Assembly (NCBI GenBank): GCA_002731395.1
Contig: PCBQ01000041.1
Coordinates: 3,237 to 18,862, forward strand
Direction: 5' to 3'
Source: Methanobacteriota archaeon
GTDB taxonomy: Archaea > Thermoplasmatota > Poseidoniia > Poseidoniales > Poseidoniaceae
DNA length: 15,626 bases
Of the stretch, positions 1-6,670 are shown piece by piece. Below the pieces are notes generated by a model. It was not told the DNA's origin. It did not search any database and saw only the letters and a program-made list of their open reading frames with translations. Position 1 is the stretch's first letter. Every line of letters starts with the position of its first letter. A program made the translations under genes and the position numbers.

Positions 1-515
1 AAAGGAAGGCTGACATACGACCACATCACCAACTCTGCCATACTCCCGTCCGGATCCATCGGAAGCGACGTCAAGAAGGTCACCAACCATGACAGGTTGA
101 ACGCGGCGTCATCGTCAACCAGGACTTCTGCATTGCCCGTGAGCGCCACCACTTGCCACGAGGCAAACCAACTCAAGGCGATAAGCACCGGAGCGACCAG
201 CCATGGTACGAGATAGAACATGAAGCGCTTCGTCCACTGAACCTCGGTCGCGAGGAAAATGCACCGCAACGTCATGGCTGATCCCCAGACGAACACCACA
301 TTCGCGGGAAGGCTGACCAACCAAATGCGAAGCCAGACCATCGGCTCGAATTCGCTTTGCATGTTCCATATAATCACGGTGCCTGAGGTTCCGATGATGT
401 TCATGCTGAGGATGAACAGCACGTACACGCCTGGACGTGTTTTCATGTCGTCGCGCAGCGCGGCAAAACTCAACCAGTGGTGGTCAGAATGATCGTTCAT
501 GTCCCTGTCATCCAT
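1..515 (-). CDS. Unrecognised multi-pass membrane protein, C-terminus cut by the window edge
   Basis: I do not recognise this protein. The minus-strand frame is open from an ATG at 515 to the left edge, giving 171 residues with no stop. The polar, His/Asp-rich N-terminus (about residues 1-28) is followed by hydrophobic segments at about 30-50, 59-84 and 97-120, then a short acidic loop and the start of another hydrophobic stretch near 140-155. This is the pattern of a multi-pass membrane protein. The ATG lies 5 bases after the stop of the 118-residue gene upstream, with GAGG just before it, so the two are probably co-transcribed. A second in-frame ATG (codon 6, at 500) has AGGG before it and could be used instead. 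The continuous frame, hydrophobicity pattern and tight spacing support a real gene. Function unknown. Confidence 0.75.
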   Translation of the reverse strand, partial: MDDRDMNDHSDHHWLSFAALRDDMKTRPGVYVLFILSMNIIGTSGTVIIWNMQSEFEPMVWLRIWLVSLPANVVFVWGSAMTLRCIFLATEVQWTKRFMFYLVPWLVAPVLIALSWFASWQVVALTGNAEVLVDDDAAFNLSWLVTFLTSLPMDPDGSMAELVMWSYVSLP

Positions 516-520
516 AGGCC

Positions 521-877
521 TCACGTCCCCATTGCATGGCTGTTGGCAACGAGCATGAGGGCGACGACCATGCCAATAAAGGCGATGAGTGGGAGAATAA
601 TCCCGGCCCAACCCAACCAGAGGCTCGCCGTGATTTTCTGCCTGTCCGAATGACCCGGCATGGACTGAACCACCTTCCTCTCTTTGTAGGCGAAGACGAG
701 GCCGACGATGGACAGCACGATACCGAGGCCCCCAGCAAGAAAGGTCAACACAAGACCACCGATGCTGAATCCGAGTGCCACGTTTGCGTTCGTCTTGGGA
801 GGATTCATCGGCGGGCTCATCATCATTGGACTTGGTTGTCCGACGAGCGATGGTCCATCAGCACCGCCCGGTTGCAT
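521..877 (-). CDS. Small two-segment membrane protein with a Pro/Met-rich N-terminus (DUF4190-like layout)
   Basis: This is a 118-residue protein. Residues 1-30 are rich in Pro, Gly and Met and are probably cytoplasmic. A long hydrophobic Gly-rich stretch follows at about 32-64, then a basic loop (KERK and DRQK) at 65-83, then a second hydrophobic segment at about 86-110. The order of a Pro-rich head, a glycine-rich segment, a basic loop and a segment opening with GWAG resembles the DUF4190 style of small membrane proteins. I could not confirm family membership, and no catalytic residues are evident. The ATG at 877 is chosen because the frame has a stop (TAA) nine codons upstream. An AT-rich palindrome about 26 bases upstream could give a short or leaderless message. 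Only 5 bases separate its stop from the next membrane-protein gene. Confidence 0.75.
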   Translation of the reverse strand: MQPGGADGPSLVGQPSPMMMSPPMNPPKTNANVALGFSIGGLVLTFLAGGLGIVLSIVGLVFAYKERKVVQSMPGHSDRQKITASLWLGWAGIILPLIAFIGMVVALMLVANSHAMGT

Positions 878-898
878 GAAGTTGCTCAGGGCTGGAGA

Positions 899-908
899 GA
901 ATTAATTC
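899..908 (-). promoter_or_regulatory. Candidate archaeal TATA-like box (10-base AT palindrome)
   Basis: The sequence GAATTAATTC is a perfect 10-base palindrome in a GC-rich setting. Its centre lies about 26 bases upstream of the ATG at 877. That is the archaeal TATA-to-start-site distance, so transcription could begin at or next to the start codon. The gap holding it is only 37 bases, and a chance AT-rich palindrome cannot be excluded. Confidence 0.35.
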
Positions 909-914
909 GAGGGG

Positions 915-1391
915 TTAGGCGGTGTTGTTCGTGCTGGTTTCGGGGAGGGAGAGATCTGCACCGTCCATGTTCCACGTCAGGGCCATGCCTGCTGCGAAGC
1001 CGAGTGGACCGAGCAGCAGGCAAAAGAGCAACACAGGGAAGGAAACGGCCCTTGGCCGACCCGCCACGAGCATGCGACGCCAAATGTGGCGACCTGCGAG
1101 CGTGTCGAGCGCGAGGATGTGAATCCACGCGAGCACGACCATGTCCGGGTCTTCGAACAACTCCATCACGACCGCAGGGGTCGGCATTTGCGTGCCGAGG
1201 GTCATGAGCAGGTCGGGCAAGACCGGCAGCGCTAGAACGAGGTAGGGAATGAGGAGGGGCAAGAAAGTCAGCTTCAGGTCCCCGATGTAGCGCTTGGTGA
1301 GGTCATGGTCCGGGAGGAACCACATCATGCCCCAGACGGGGACAATCAGGGCGTTGGCCAGCCAGAACATCGCTTCAGCGAGCGGGGTCAT
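915..1391 (-). CDS. ABA4-like (DUF4281) integral membrane protein
   Basis: This is a 158-residue, four-segment membrane protein that I assign to the ABA4-like family (DUF4281). The plant founder, ABA4, is needed for neoxanthin formation in chloroplasts; prokaryotic members are mostly uncharacterised. Three regions match my memory of the family. They are an N-terminal segment ending in a Trp-Gly-containing turn and 'LPDHDLTKR' (about 10-34), the hallmark AWIHxLAxDxxAGRxIW at 88-104 with His91 and Asp96, and a last segment with LLLGPLG at 125-131. Hydrophobic segments lie at about 9-26, 42-64, 83-98 and 117-138. The C-terminus is a short Thr/Asn-rich tail. The start overlaps the end of the thioredoxin-like lipoprotein gene by 4 bases (ATGA), so translation is probably coupled. 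Substrate here is unknown; a carotenoid or retinal link is only a hypothesis. Confidence 0.75.
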   Translation of the reverse strand: MTPLAEAMFWLANALIVPVWGMMWFLPDHDLTKRYIGDLKLTFLPLLIPYLVLALPVLPDLLMTLGTQMPTPAVVMELFEDPDMVVLAWIHILALDTLAGRHIWRRMLVAGRPRAVSFPVLLFCLLLGPLGFAAGMALTWNMDGADLSLPETSTNNTA

Positions 1392-2011
1392 GCTGACGCC
1401 TCGTTGAGGGAGCGCATGAGGGCGGCGGCGTCCTCAAGCACGGAGTCATTGGACCAGTAGGTCTTGGAAGTCCACACGAGGTGCCCTTCGCCGTCCAGCA
1501 CCTGCAGGGTTGGTGTCACTGGGCCTTGGAAGGCGTCCACCAGATCCACCGCAGTTGCTTCTCCGGTGTCTGCGTTCACGACGGTGTCACCGTCGTTCGG
1601 CAACAACAACGGCCACGTGGCTTCCGTGCTGGTGTTGACTGTGCCGTACCGATCGATGACTTCGTCAGCGTCCTCAAACGAAGGATAACGGTGAACGCTG
1701 ACGACGCGCAAGTCGGTATAATTCCCCTCTTCACGAGCGGTTGCGACCATCTCCGTCCAGTCATGGCACCCGCTGCATCCAGCAGCGACCCAAATGAGCA
1801 ACGTGGCGTTTCCGTTCGCGCTGGCCACAACGTCGAGGATATCGCCTTCGTCCACGCTGCGACCAGCGGTGGGAGCCACGATGGTCATGCGTTCAGGGGT
1901 GGCATCGCTCGGTGTCGTGGGCTCCGTCGGTTCGCCGAGCATCGGTTCCGGGGTCACGCAGCCCGCAAGGGTGGTGGTCATCAACAACATGGCAAACACG
2001 AGGGCGCGCAT
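1388..2011 (-). CDS. Thioredoxin-fold lipoprotein with a CSGC active-site motif
   Basis: This is a 207-residue secreted lipoprotein. Residues 1-18 form a signal peptide ending in the lipobox LAGC, so Cys18 would carry the lipid. A Pro/Thr/Glu-rich linker runs to about 45. The thioredoxin-like domain follows: a hydrophobic strand into CSGC at 79-82 (the CxxC pair), a helix, the strand LRVVSVHRY at 101-109, and a VTPT loop at 165-168 whose Pro167 fits the cis-proline site. The closing hairpin is near LQVLDGEGHLVW. The layout resembles TlpA/ResA-type extracytoplasmic thiol oxidoreductases. The frame is open 76 codons further upstream into the exporter gene, but that part reads as low-complexity basic sequence. 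The ATG at 2011, with a perfect Shine-Dalgarno and an immediate signal peptide, is clearly the start. It lies 43 bases after the exporter gene. The partner protein is unknown. Confidence 0.88.
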   Translation of the reverse strand: MRALVFAMLLMTTTLAGCVTPEPMLGEPTEPTTPSDATPERMTIVAPTAGRSVDEGDILDVVASANGNATLLIWVAAGCSGCHDWTEMVATAREEGNYTDLRVVSVHRYPSFEDADEVIDRYGTVNTSTEATWPLLLPNDGDTVVNADTGEATAVDLVDAFQGPVTPTLQVLDGEGHLVWTSKTYWSNDSVLEDAAALMRSLNEASA

Positions 2012-2019
2012 GGCTTGAA

Positions 2020-2027
2020 CCTCCTCC
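2020..2027 (-). promoter_or_regulatory. Strong Shine-Dalgarno that fixes the start of the thioredoxin-like lipoprotein
   Basis: GGAGGAGG on the minus strand lies 8 bases before the ATG at 2011. It decides between this start and a much longer open frame reaching 2239, and it shows that the organism uses Shine-Dalgarno initiation for at least some genes inside operons. Confidence 0.75.
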
Positions 2028-2054
2028 GGGTGGCTTTGAACCGCTGTTCGAGCC

Positions 2055-4823
2055 TCAGGCCTCTTCGGCTGCACCCAGCTTGGCCTTCGCCATCGCTGCC
2101 TCCACGTGCAGGAAGCGGCGGTAGAAGGCGGGCAAGATGACCAGACTTGCAAGCAGCGCGAGGCTAATGGCGACCACGAAGGCTTGACCAAACAGGCGGA
2201 GCGGAAGCAAGCTCGAGAGGTTGAGCACGCTGAATCCACCTGCGGTGGTCAAGGCGGCACCAAACATGGCTCGACCCGTCGTCGAGATGGATCGTTCCAC
2301 CCACATCTGCTCCGTAGCGAAGGGATCGTGCTCAGCCTCCTCCTCCATGCGGATGGAGATGTGAACCGCGTAGTCCACACCAAGGCCAAGAGCCAAGGCC
2401 CCGATGGTGACCGTTTGTGGGTTGATGTCGTAACCCGTGAAACCCATGATGCCGTACACCCATGCGACGACCATCATCAGCGGAACCCAGGAAATCACGC
2501 CACGCGAGAGGCCGCGCACAAAGTTTCGCTGGCGTGTGGTGTGGATACCAATGAGCATCACAAGGATCACGCCAGCGACGATGCCGGTCGAGAGGATTGA
2601 GGCTGAGGCCACGTCGGCCGTGGTTTGCGCGTTTACGAGGCTCCGGCCGGCCAGCGCCAGTTCCTGCGAGCCTTGGAGGCCTGCCTCAGCGTCGTCCAAG
2701 GCTTCAGCGGTGTTCTCGGCGAAGGCCACAACTTCGTCCCAAGCAGCGGTTTCAGCCTGGAAGGAGATCACCGTCTGCAGACCGTCAGACGCAAGGGTGG
2801 CCGCGGTGACCTCTCGACCGGTCGAATTCGTCAGCGCCCACGAGGACAGAGCCTGCCACCCGCTGTCAACGCCGGCTTCGACGTCGTTGAGCAATCCGTC
2901 GAGATGCGAGTCCTGCGCACGTTGTGCGTCCAAGGTGGACCACAGACCCGAAATTGATGACGTGCCGTCCGTGGCTTCCACCACGGCGAGCGCCGCGTTC
3001 CATGCAGCCCTGCCTTCATCGCTGAACACGGTGCCTTCAACCACGACGTAGATTGGCGCAGGACTCTGCGCAAATTCGTCCGACAGCAGGATGAAATCCG
3101 CGACGACGGGCACTTCGGGGTTGAGTTGTTCCCGTTCGTCGAACGCGACTTCGAGTTGCATAAAGCCGACGCCCATGGGCAAGAGCAACAGTACCGCGAT
3201 GCCCGCTACCTTGAGCGGGTCGTCGGACAAACGAGCCAGCGCCTTTGACCAGCGGCCAGGCTCGGTCTTAACCGCCTTTTCGAGCGCCATGCGCTTGGGT
3301 GGCAGGGTCAGCATCAGGGCCGGGAGGGCAGAGATGCTTAGCAGGTAAATCATCAGCAAACCGATGGCGATGACGGTACCGAAGACTTGGAGGAACACGA
3401 GCGAAGACAGCCGGAACGAGAGGAAACCGATCACGTCGGTGAAGATGGCGATGGCCAAGGCCACCGAGGTCATGATGGCGCCGTGTCGTACGGCACGGCG
3501 TCGCAGTTCGAGGTCAAGATCGTGCACCGTTTCCGCGTCCGGTGGAGCACCGTCCCGGTATTCTTCTCGGATGCGGGCCACGACGTGCAACCCGTAATCC
3601 ACACCGATGGCCAACAACAGCACTGGAATGGAGTTCATTGCCGCGTTGAAGGTCATCTCAATGCCGGCAAACTGCAGCCAGCCCGACAGGCCGTAGGTCG
3701 CGCCGATTGCCAGCACGGCCAGGACCATCACGTACGCCGTGTCGCGCACGCTTCGGAAGTTGAACCAGAGAATGATACAGAGCAAGACGAAGGCCGAGGA
3801 GGTCAGGATGCCAATCTCTGCTCCAAGGCTGGCGTTGGCGCCTTCGGTGAACTGAGCGAACGAGAAGGTCCGCACGACGTCGCCGTCTTGCTTGACGAGG
3901 TCGTCCTCAAGCTCAACAACATGCTCCATGATGATCGCGTTCACCTCGTCCGAGGTGTCGACGCCCCATGCAGCTGGCTCGCCGTCGATGACCAGGGTGA
4001 TGAGCACCGGGCCATCGCTCTCCCAAGGGGATGCGCGGTCCTCGCTGGGCAGGCAGGACAGGATGAGGTCACGGAAATCGATGCTCTGCAGGCCCAAGAC
4101 CGGGCCTAGCGCACCGCTGGTCATGCCCACGGCTGGGCCAACCTCTGCTGCACGTGTTGGATGGAGGCCCGGAAGAGCCGCCACACGTCCCATCAGCCCG
4201 TTGACCTCGTCGGTCAGGTTGGCGCCCGAATCCATGCGGATCAGCCATGCAGCGGAGTCATCCGATCTCCAGTTCAGAAGCCGGTCCGCCGTCACGGCTT
4301 CGACGCTCGGCACACCCGCCGCAGCCCTCATCAGGCCGCCGAGTGCGGCGGAGAGGTTCGCGTCATCGCTGGTTTCCACCGCGAGGACGGCGGTGGACAA
4401 GTTGGTCAACCACGCCTCAGCGGTGGCTTCGTCCTGAAGGGCCATCCACTGCATGGCGTGGCCTGCCGGTCCACTGTTGGCTTGCGTCCCAAACAAAGGC
4501 ACGTGGTTCGGGGCAAGGTCCGGCTGCGCAAGCAGGGCAGCCTCGTGACGCGCCAAACGTTCCCAGGTGGCATCGTCCAGCAGGTCCCCAGATTCCATGG
4601 TCTCAATCAAGCGGACGAAATCCACAGTTGCACGGTATTCATCTTCAATCTCGTAAAGAAGGTCGACGCTTGGGTCGTCTGGAAAGAACCCGTCCTCGCT
4701 GCTGTCAAACACAAGGTGCTGCGCACCTGACGAGAGGGCCATGATGACCACAAGCACGCAGGCGAGGGTGGCTTTGGGCCGTTGGGTGGACACTTCGGTC
4801 AAACGTCGCAACAGCTCAAACAT
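2055..4823 (-). CDS. RND superfamily (MMPL/HpnN-type) predicted exporter
   Basis: This is a 922-residue protein with the duplicated RND layout. One transmembrane segment (about 19-34) is followed by a first ectodomain (35-335) and a bundle at about 337-505. A transmembrane segment at about 541-556, a second ectodomain (560-738) and a second bundle at about 741-900 complete the repeat. Each half carries the family signature in its fourth segment: GVDYG at 407-411 and GVDYA at 815-819. Asp409 and Asp817 are candidate proton-relay residues. This fits COG1033-type single-component exporters, which move lipids or hydrophobic compounds in characterised relatives; the substrate here cannot be told. 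I take the ATG at 4823; an in-frame TTG at 4835 would add four residues. No Shine-Dalgarno is visible. It lies 66 bases after znuB and 43 before the thioredoxin-like lipoprotein, in the same direction. Confidence 0.9.
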   Translation of the reverse strand: MFELLRRLTEVSTQRPKATLACVLVVIMALSSGAQHLVFDSSEDGFFPDDPSVDLLYEIEDEYRATVDFVRLIETMESGDLLDDATWERLARHEAALLAQPDLAPNHVPLFGTQANSGPAGHAMQWMALQDEATAEAWLTNLSTAVLAVETSDDANLSAALGGLMRAAAGVPSVEAVTADRLLNWRSDDSAAWLIRMDSGANLTDEVNGLMGRVAALPGLHPTRAAEVGPAVGMTSGALGPVLGLQSIDFRDLILSCLPSEDRASPWESDGPVLITLVIDGEPAAWGVDTSDEVNAIIMEHVVELEDDLVKQDGDVVRTFSFAQFTEGANASLGAEIGILTSSAFVLLCIILWFNFRSVRDTAYVMVLAVLAIGATYGLSGWLQFAGIEMTFNAAMNSIPVLLLAIGVDYGLHVVARIREEYRDGAPPDAETVHDLDLELRRRAVRHGAIMTSVALAIAIFTDVIGFLSFRLSSLVFLQVFGTVIAIGLLMIYLLSISALPALMLTLPPKRMALEKAVKTEPGRWSKALARLSDDPLKVAGIAVLLLLPMGVGFMQLEVAFDEREQLNPEVPVVADFILLSDEFAQSPAPIYVVVEGTVFSDEGRAAWNAALAVVEATDGTSSISGLWSTLDAQRAQDSHLDGLLNDVEAGVDSGWQALSSWALTNSTGREVTAATLASDGLQTVISFQAETAAWDEVVAFAENTAEALDDAEAGLQGSQELALAGRSLVNAQTTADVASASILSTGIVAGVILVMLIGIHTTRQRNFVRGLSRGVISWVPLMMVVAWVYGIMGFTGYDINPQTVTIGALALGLGVDYAVHISIRMEEEAEHDPFATEQMWVERSISTTGRAMFGAALTTAGGFSVLNLSSLLPLRLFGQAFVVAISLALLASLVILPAFYRRFLHVEAAMAKAKLGAAEEA

Positions 4824-4889
4824 ACACGGACACAAATGTTTGCGCTTTTCAAGCGACGTTTCCTATCAGGCCTTGCGAGGTGGTTCACT

Positions 4890-5837
4890 TCACCCTCGTG
4901 CCTCTTCCGGCGGAGATGGCGCTTTGAAATCTGGAAGTTGGCTCGCTATCAGCTTCAGAAGACCAACGGTGGCAAAGAGCATCGCGGCCACCAACGCGAT
5001 CATCGAACCGCTCCCCGTGTTGAGTTCCGCTGAAAGGTAAAGCCCGAGGAAGGTGGACGTTAGACCGAACCCTTGGGTCCAAAGCAGGCTGCCTCGAAAA
5101 CTCCTGCTCACGAGTTGCGCCGTGGCTGCCGGGGTCACCAACAATGCAGTGACCAGTAACGCACCGATCAGTTGCACCATGTTCACGACAATCAGGGCGA
5201 CCATGACGCTGAACCACAGCCCCACAAAGTGCACAGGTATCCCTTGCATTTTCGCCGCGACGCTGTCGATGGTGATGGCCAAGAGAGGGCGATGGAAAAC
5301 GGCCAGACTGAACAGAGCGACGGCCGAGGTCGCCGTAATTCGATCAAGCCGTGCGTCGTCAATCAAGACCAAACTGCCAAACAGGTAACCTTCGATGTCG
5401 GTGGTGATGCCTTGGCCAAACAGCCGAAGGATGACCAATCCAAACGCAAGGGCTCCAGTGAGGAAAATGGCGATTGAAGTGTCGCCAGAAAGGATGTCCC
5501 GGTTCTGGAGTTCGTAGATGCAGATGGCAGAAAACACGCAGGCCAATGAAGCAATGTCCATTGGGGCAACAGCCCCAAACGCAACGCCAACGGCAACCCC
5601 ACCGAAGGACACGTGGGCCAAGCCGTCCCCGATCAATGACAGATTGCGAAGCATCAGGAAGGTGCCGTACAACCCCGCTACGACCGTGATCAGGAGCGCT
5701 GCAATGAGCGCACGTTCAAACATCTCCATCTCAAAGAAGGCAGGAAACACCTCTCCTGGCATCCACCCACCGATGGTGCTGAGGATGGAGAATCGGGGGT
5801 GATCCAGCACGTGGTGCAGTAGGGTACCGAGACCCAT
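4890..5837 (-). CDS. znuB: Zinc/manganese-type ABC transporter permease ZnuB
   Basis: This is the membrane permease of a cluster-9 (ABC-3 family) metal importer, about 315 residues with around eight hydrophobic segments. Family signatures visible are LSLIGDGLAHVSFGGVAVG at 66-84, which contains His75, and LIGALLVTALLVTPAATA at 223-240. Its partners are the ATPase directly upstream and the binding lipoprotein ZnuA. The ATG at 5837 overlaps the ATPase stop in the arrangement TGATG, typical of translational coupling, and a run of G lies just before it. An in-frame ATG at 5852 would add five residues and overlap the ATPase by 16 bases. The N-terminus is about 35 residues longer than in most relatives I recall, so a start near Met37 is possible but less well supported. 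Metal choice (zinc rather than manganese) is inferred from ZnuA. Confidence 0.92.
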   Translation of the reverse strand: MGLGTLLHHVLDHPRFSILSTIGGWMPGEVFPAFFEMEMFERALIAALLITVVAGLYGTFLMLRNLSLIGDGLAHVSFGGVAVGVAFGAVAPMDIASLACVFSAICIYELQNRDILSGDTSIAIFLTGALAFGLVILRLFGQGITTDIEGYLFGSLVLIDDARLDRITATSAVALFSLAVFHRPLLAITIDSVAAKMQGIPVHFVGLWFSVMVALIVVNMVQLIGALLVTALLVTPAATAQLVSRSFRGSLLWTQGFGLTSTFLGLYLSAELNTGSGSMIALVAAMLFATVGLLKLIASQLPDFKAPSPPEEARG

Positions 5838-6616
5838 CACTCGCCCCCCCATGGTGCTTTTGTTCGTTGATTGGCGGGGAACGTGTCGTCCAAAATCAAC
5901 GATTCCACTTGGAGCATAGGGGCTGTGGCCACATGGTCCTCATCAAACCGGACGTTGCCATCAATGCAAATCGCGCATTGCGTACACCGATGGATGGCGC
6001 CTTGGTCGTGGGTCACCATCACGAGTGTCTTTCCTTCTTTACGGCACAACCCGTCCAAGAGTTTCAGGAATTCATCCCTGGAAGCGCGGTCCACGCCCGC
6101 TAAGGGCTCATCAAGAATCAGCACCTCTGCATTGGTGGCCAAACCCCGAGCGACTACGGCGCGCTGTCGCTGGCCCCCAGACAGCTGTTGCACGTTTCGA
6201 TTCGCGACATCCTGCAAGCCGACAAGACGGATGGCCTCCTCCACACGTTTTGCACGGTCTGTGCGTCGAAAGGGGAGCATCATGTCGATCCACGACATCG
6301 TTCCCAAGGCCACCAATTCCCGAACGGAAATTTTCAGGCTTGGCGGTAGCTGGGCAGCAGCTTGAGAAACCCAAGCAATTCGACCACGCGAGGCCTTTGA
6401 ACCGGGCTTTTCCCCGAAGACTTCCACGCGCCCTGACATGGGCTCAAGTTCCCCGACGACCGTCATCAGAAGCGTTGATTTCCCGCTTCCGTTCGGTCCG
6501 GAGAGGCCGACAAAATCACCAGCGTGGATGTCGAGGTTGACACCTTCAAGCACCACAGCGCCACCGCGCTGAACGGTCAAGTCCGAAATGGAGATGATGG
6601 GCTTGCCCTTGCTCAT
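5837..6616 (-). CDS. znuC: Zinc ABC transporter ATP-binding protein ZnuC
   Basis: This is a 259-residue cytoplasmic ATPase that powers metal uptake. All ABC motifs are intact: Walker A GPNGSGKST at 40-48, Q-loop Gln85, signature LSGGQ at 145-149, Walker B VLILDE at 165-170 with catalytic Glu170, and switch His203 in VTHD. The length is normal for ZnuC/MntB-type ATPases. A cluster near the C-terminus, HRCTQCAIC at 209-217, contains three cysteines after a histidine; this is unusual and might sense metal, though that is speculation. GAGGTGG lies 4 bases before the ATG. The gene begins 54 bases after znuA and its stop overlaps the start of znuB by one base, so the three form an operon. Confidence 0.93.
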   Translation of the reverse strand: MSKGKPIISISDLTVQRGGAVVLEGVNLDIHAGDFVGLSGPNGSGKSTLLMTVVGELEPMSGRVEVFGEKPGSKASRGRIAWVSQAAAQLPPSLKISVRELVALGTMSWIDMMLPFRRTDRAKRVEEAIRLVGLQDVANRNVQQLSGGQRQRAVVARGLATNAEVLILDEPLAGVDRASRDEFLKLLDGLCRKEGKTLVMVTHDQGAIHRCTQCAICIDGNVRFDEDHVATAPMLQVESLILDDTFPANQRTKAPWGGE

Positions 6617-6620
6617 GCAT

Positions 6621-6627
6621 CCACCTC
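6621..6627 (-). promoter_or_regulatory. Shine-Dalgarno of znuC
   Basis: GAGGTGG on the minus strand lies 4 bases before the ATG at 6616. It supports internal initiation of znuC within the znuACB message. Confidence 0.55.
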
Positions 6628-6670
6628 AGGACGTGGTCGTCCACCGGTGTATTTGGCTGTGCTTGCGGAA

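Noticed and set aside
536..1207. 223-codon plus-strand open frame over the 118-residue and ABA4-like genes
   Set aside because: It is antisense to two membrane-protein genes with coherent hydrophobic segments. The plus-strand product is Arg/His/Cys-rich and structureless.
2012..2239. 76-residue N-terminal extension of the thioredoxin-like lipoprotein
   Set aside because: It overlaps the end of the exporter gene and would bury the signal peptide and the perfect Shine-Dalgarno at 2020-2027.
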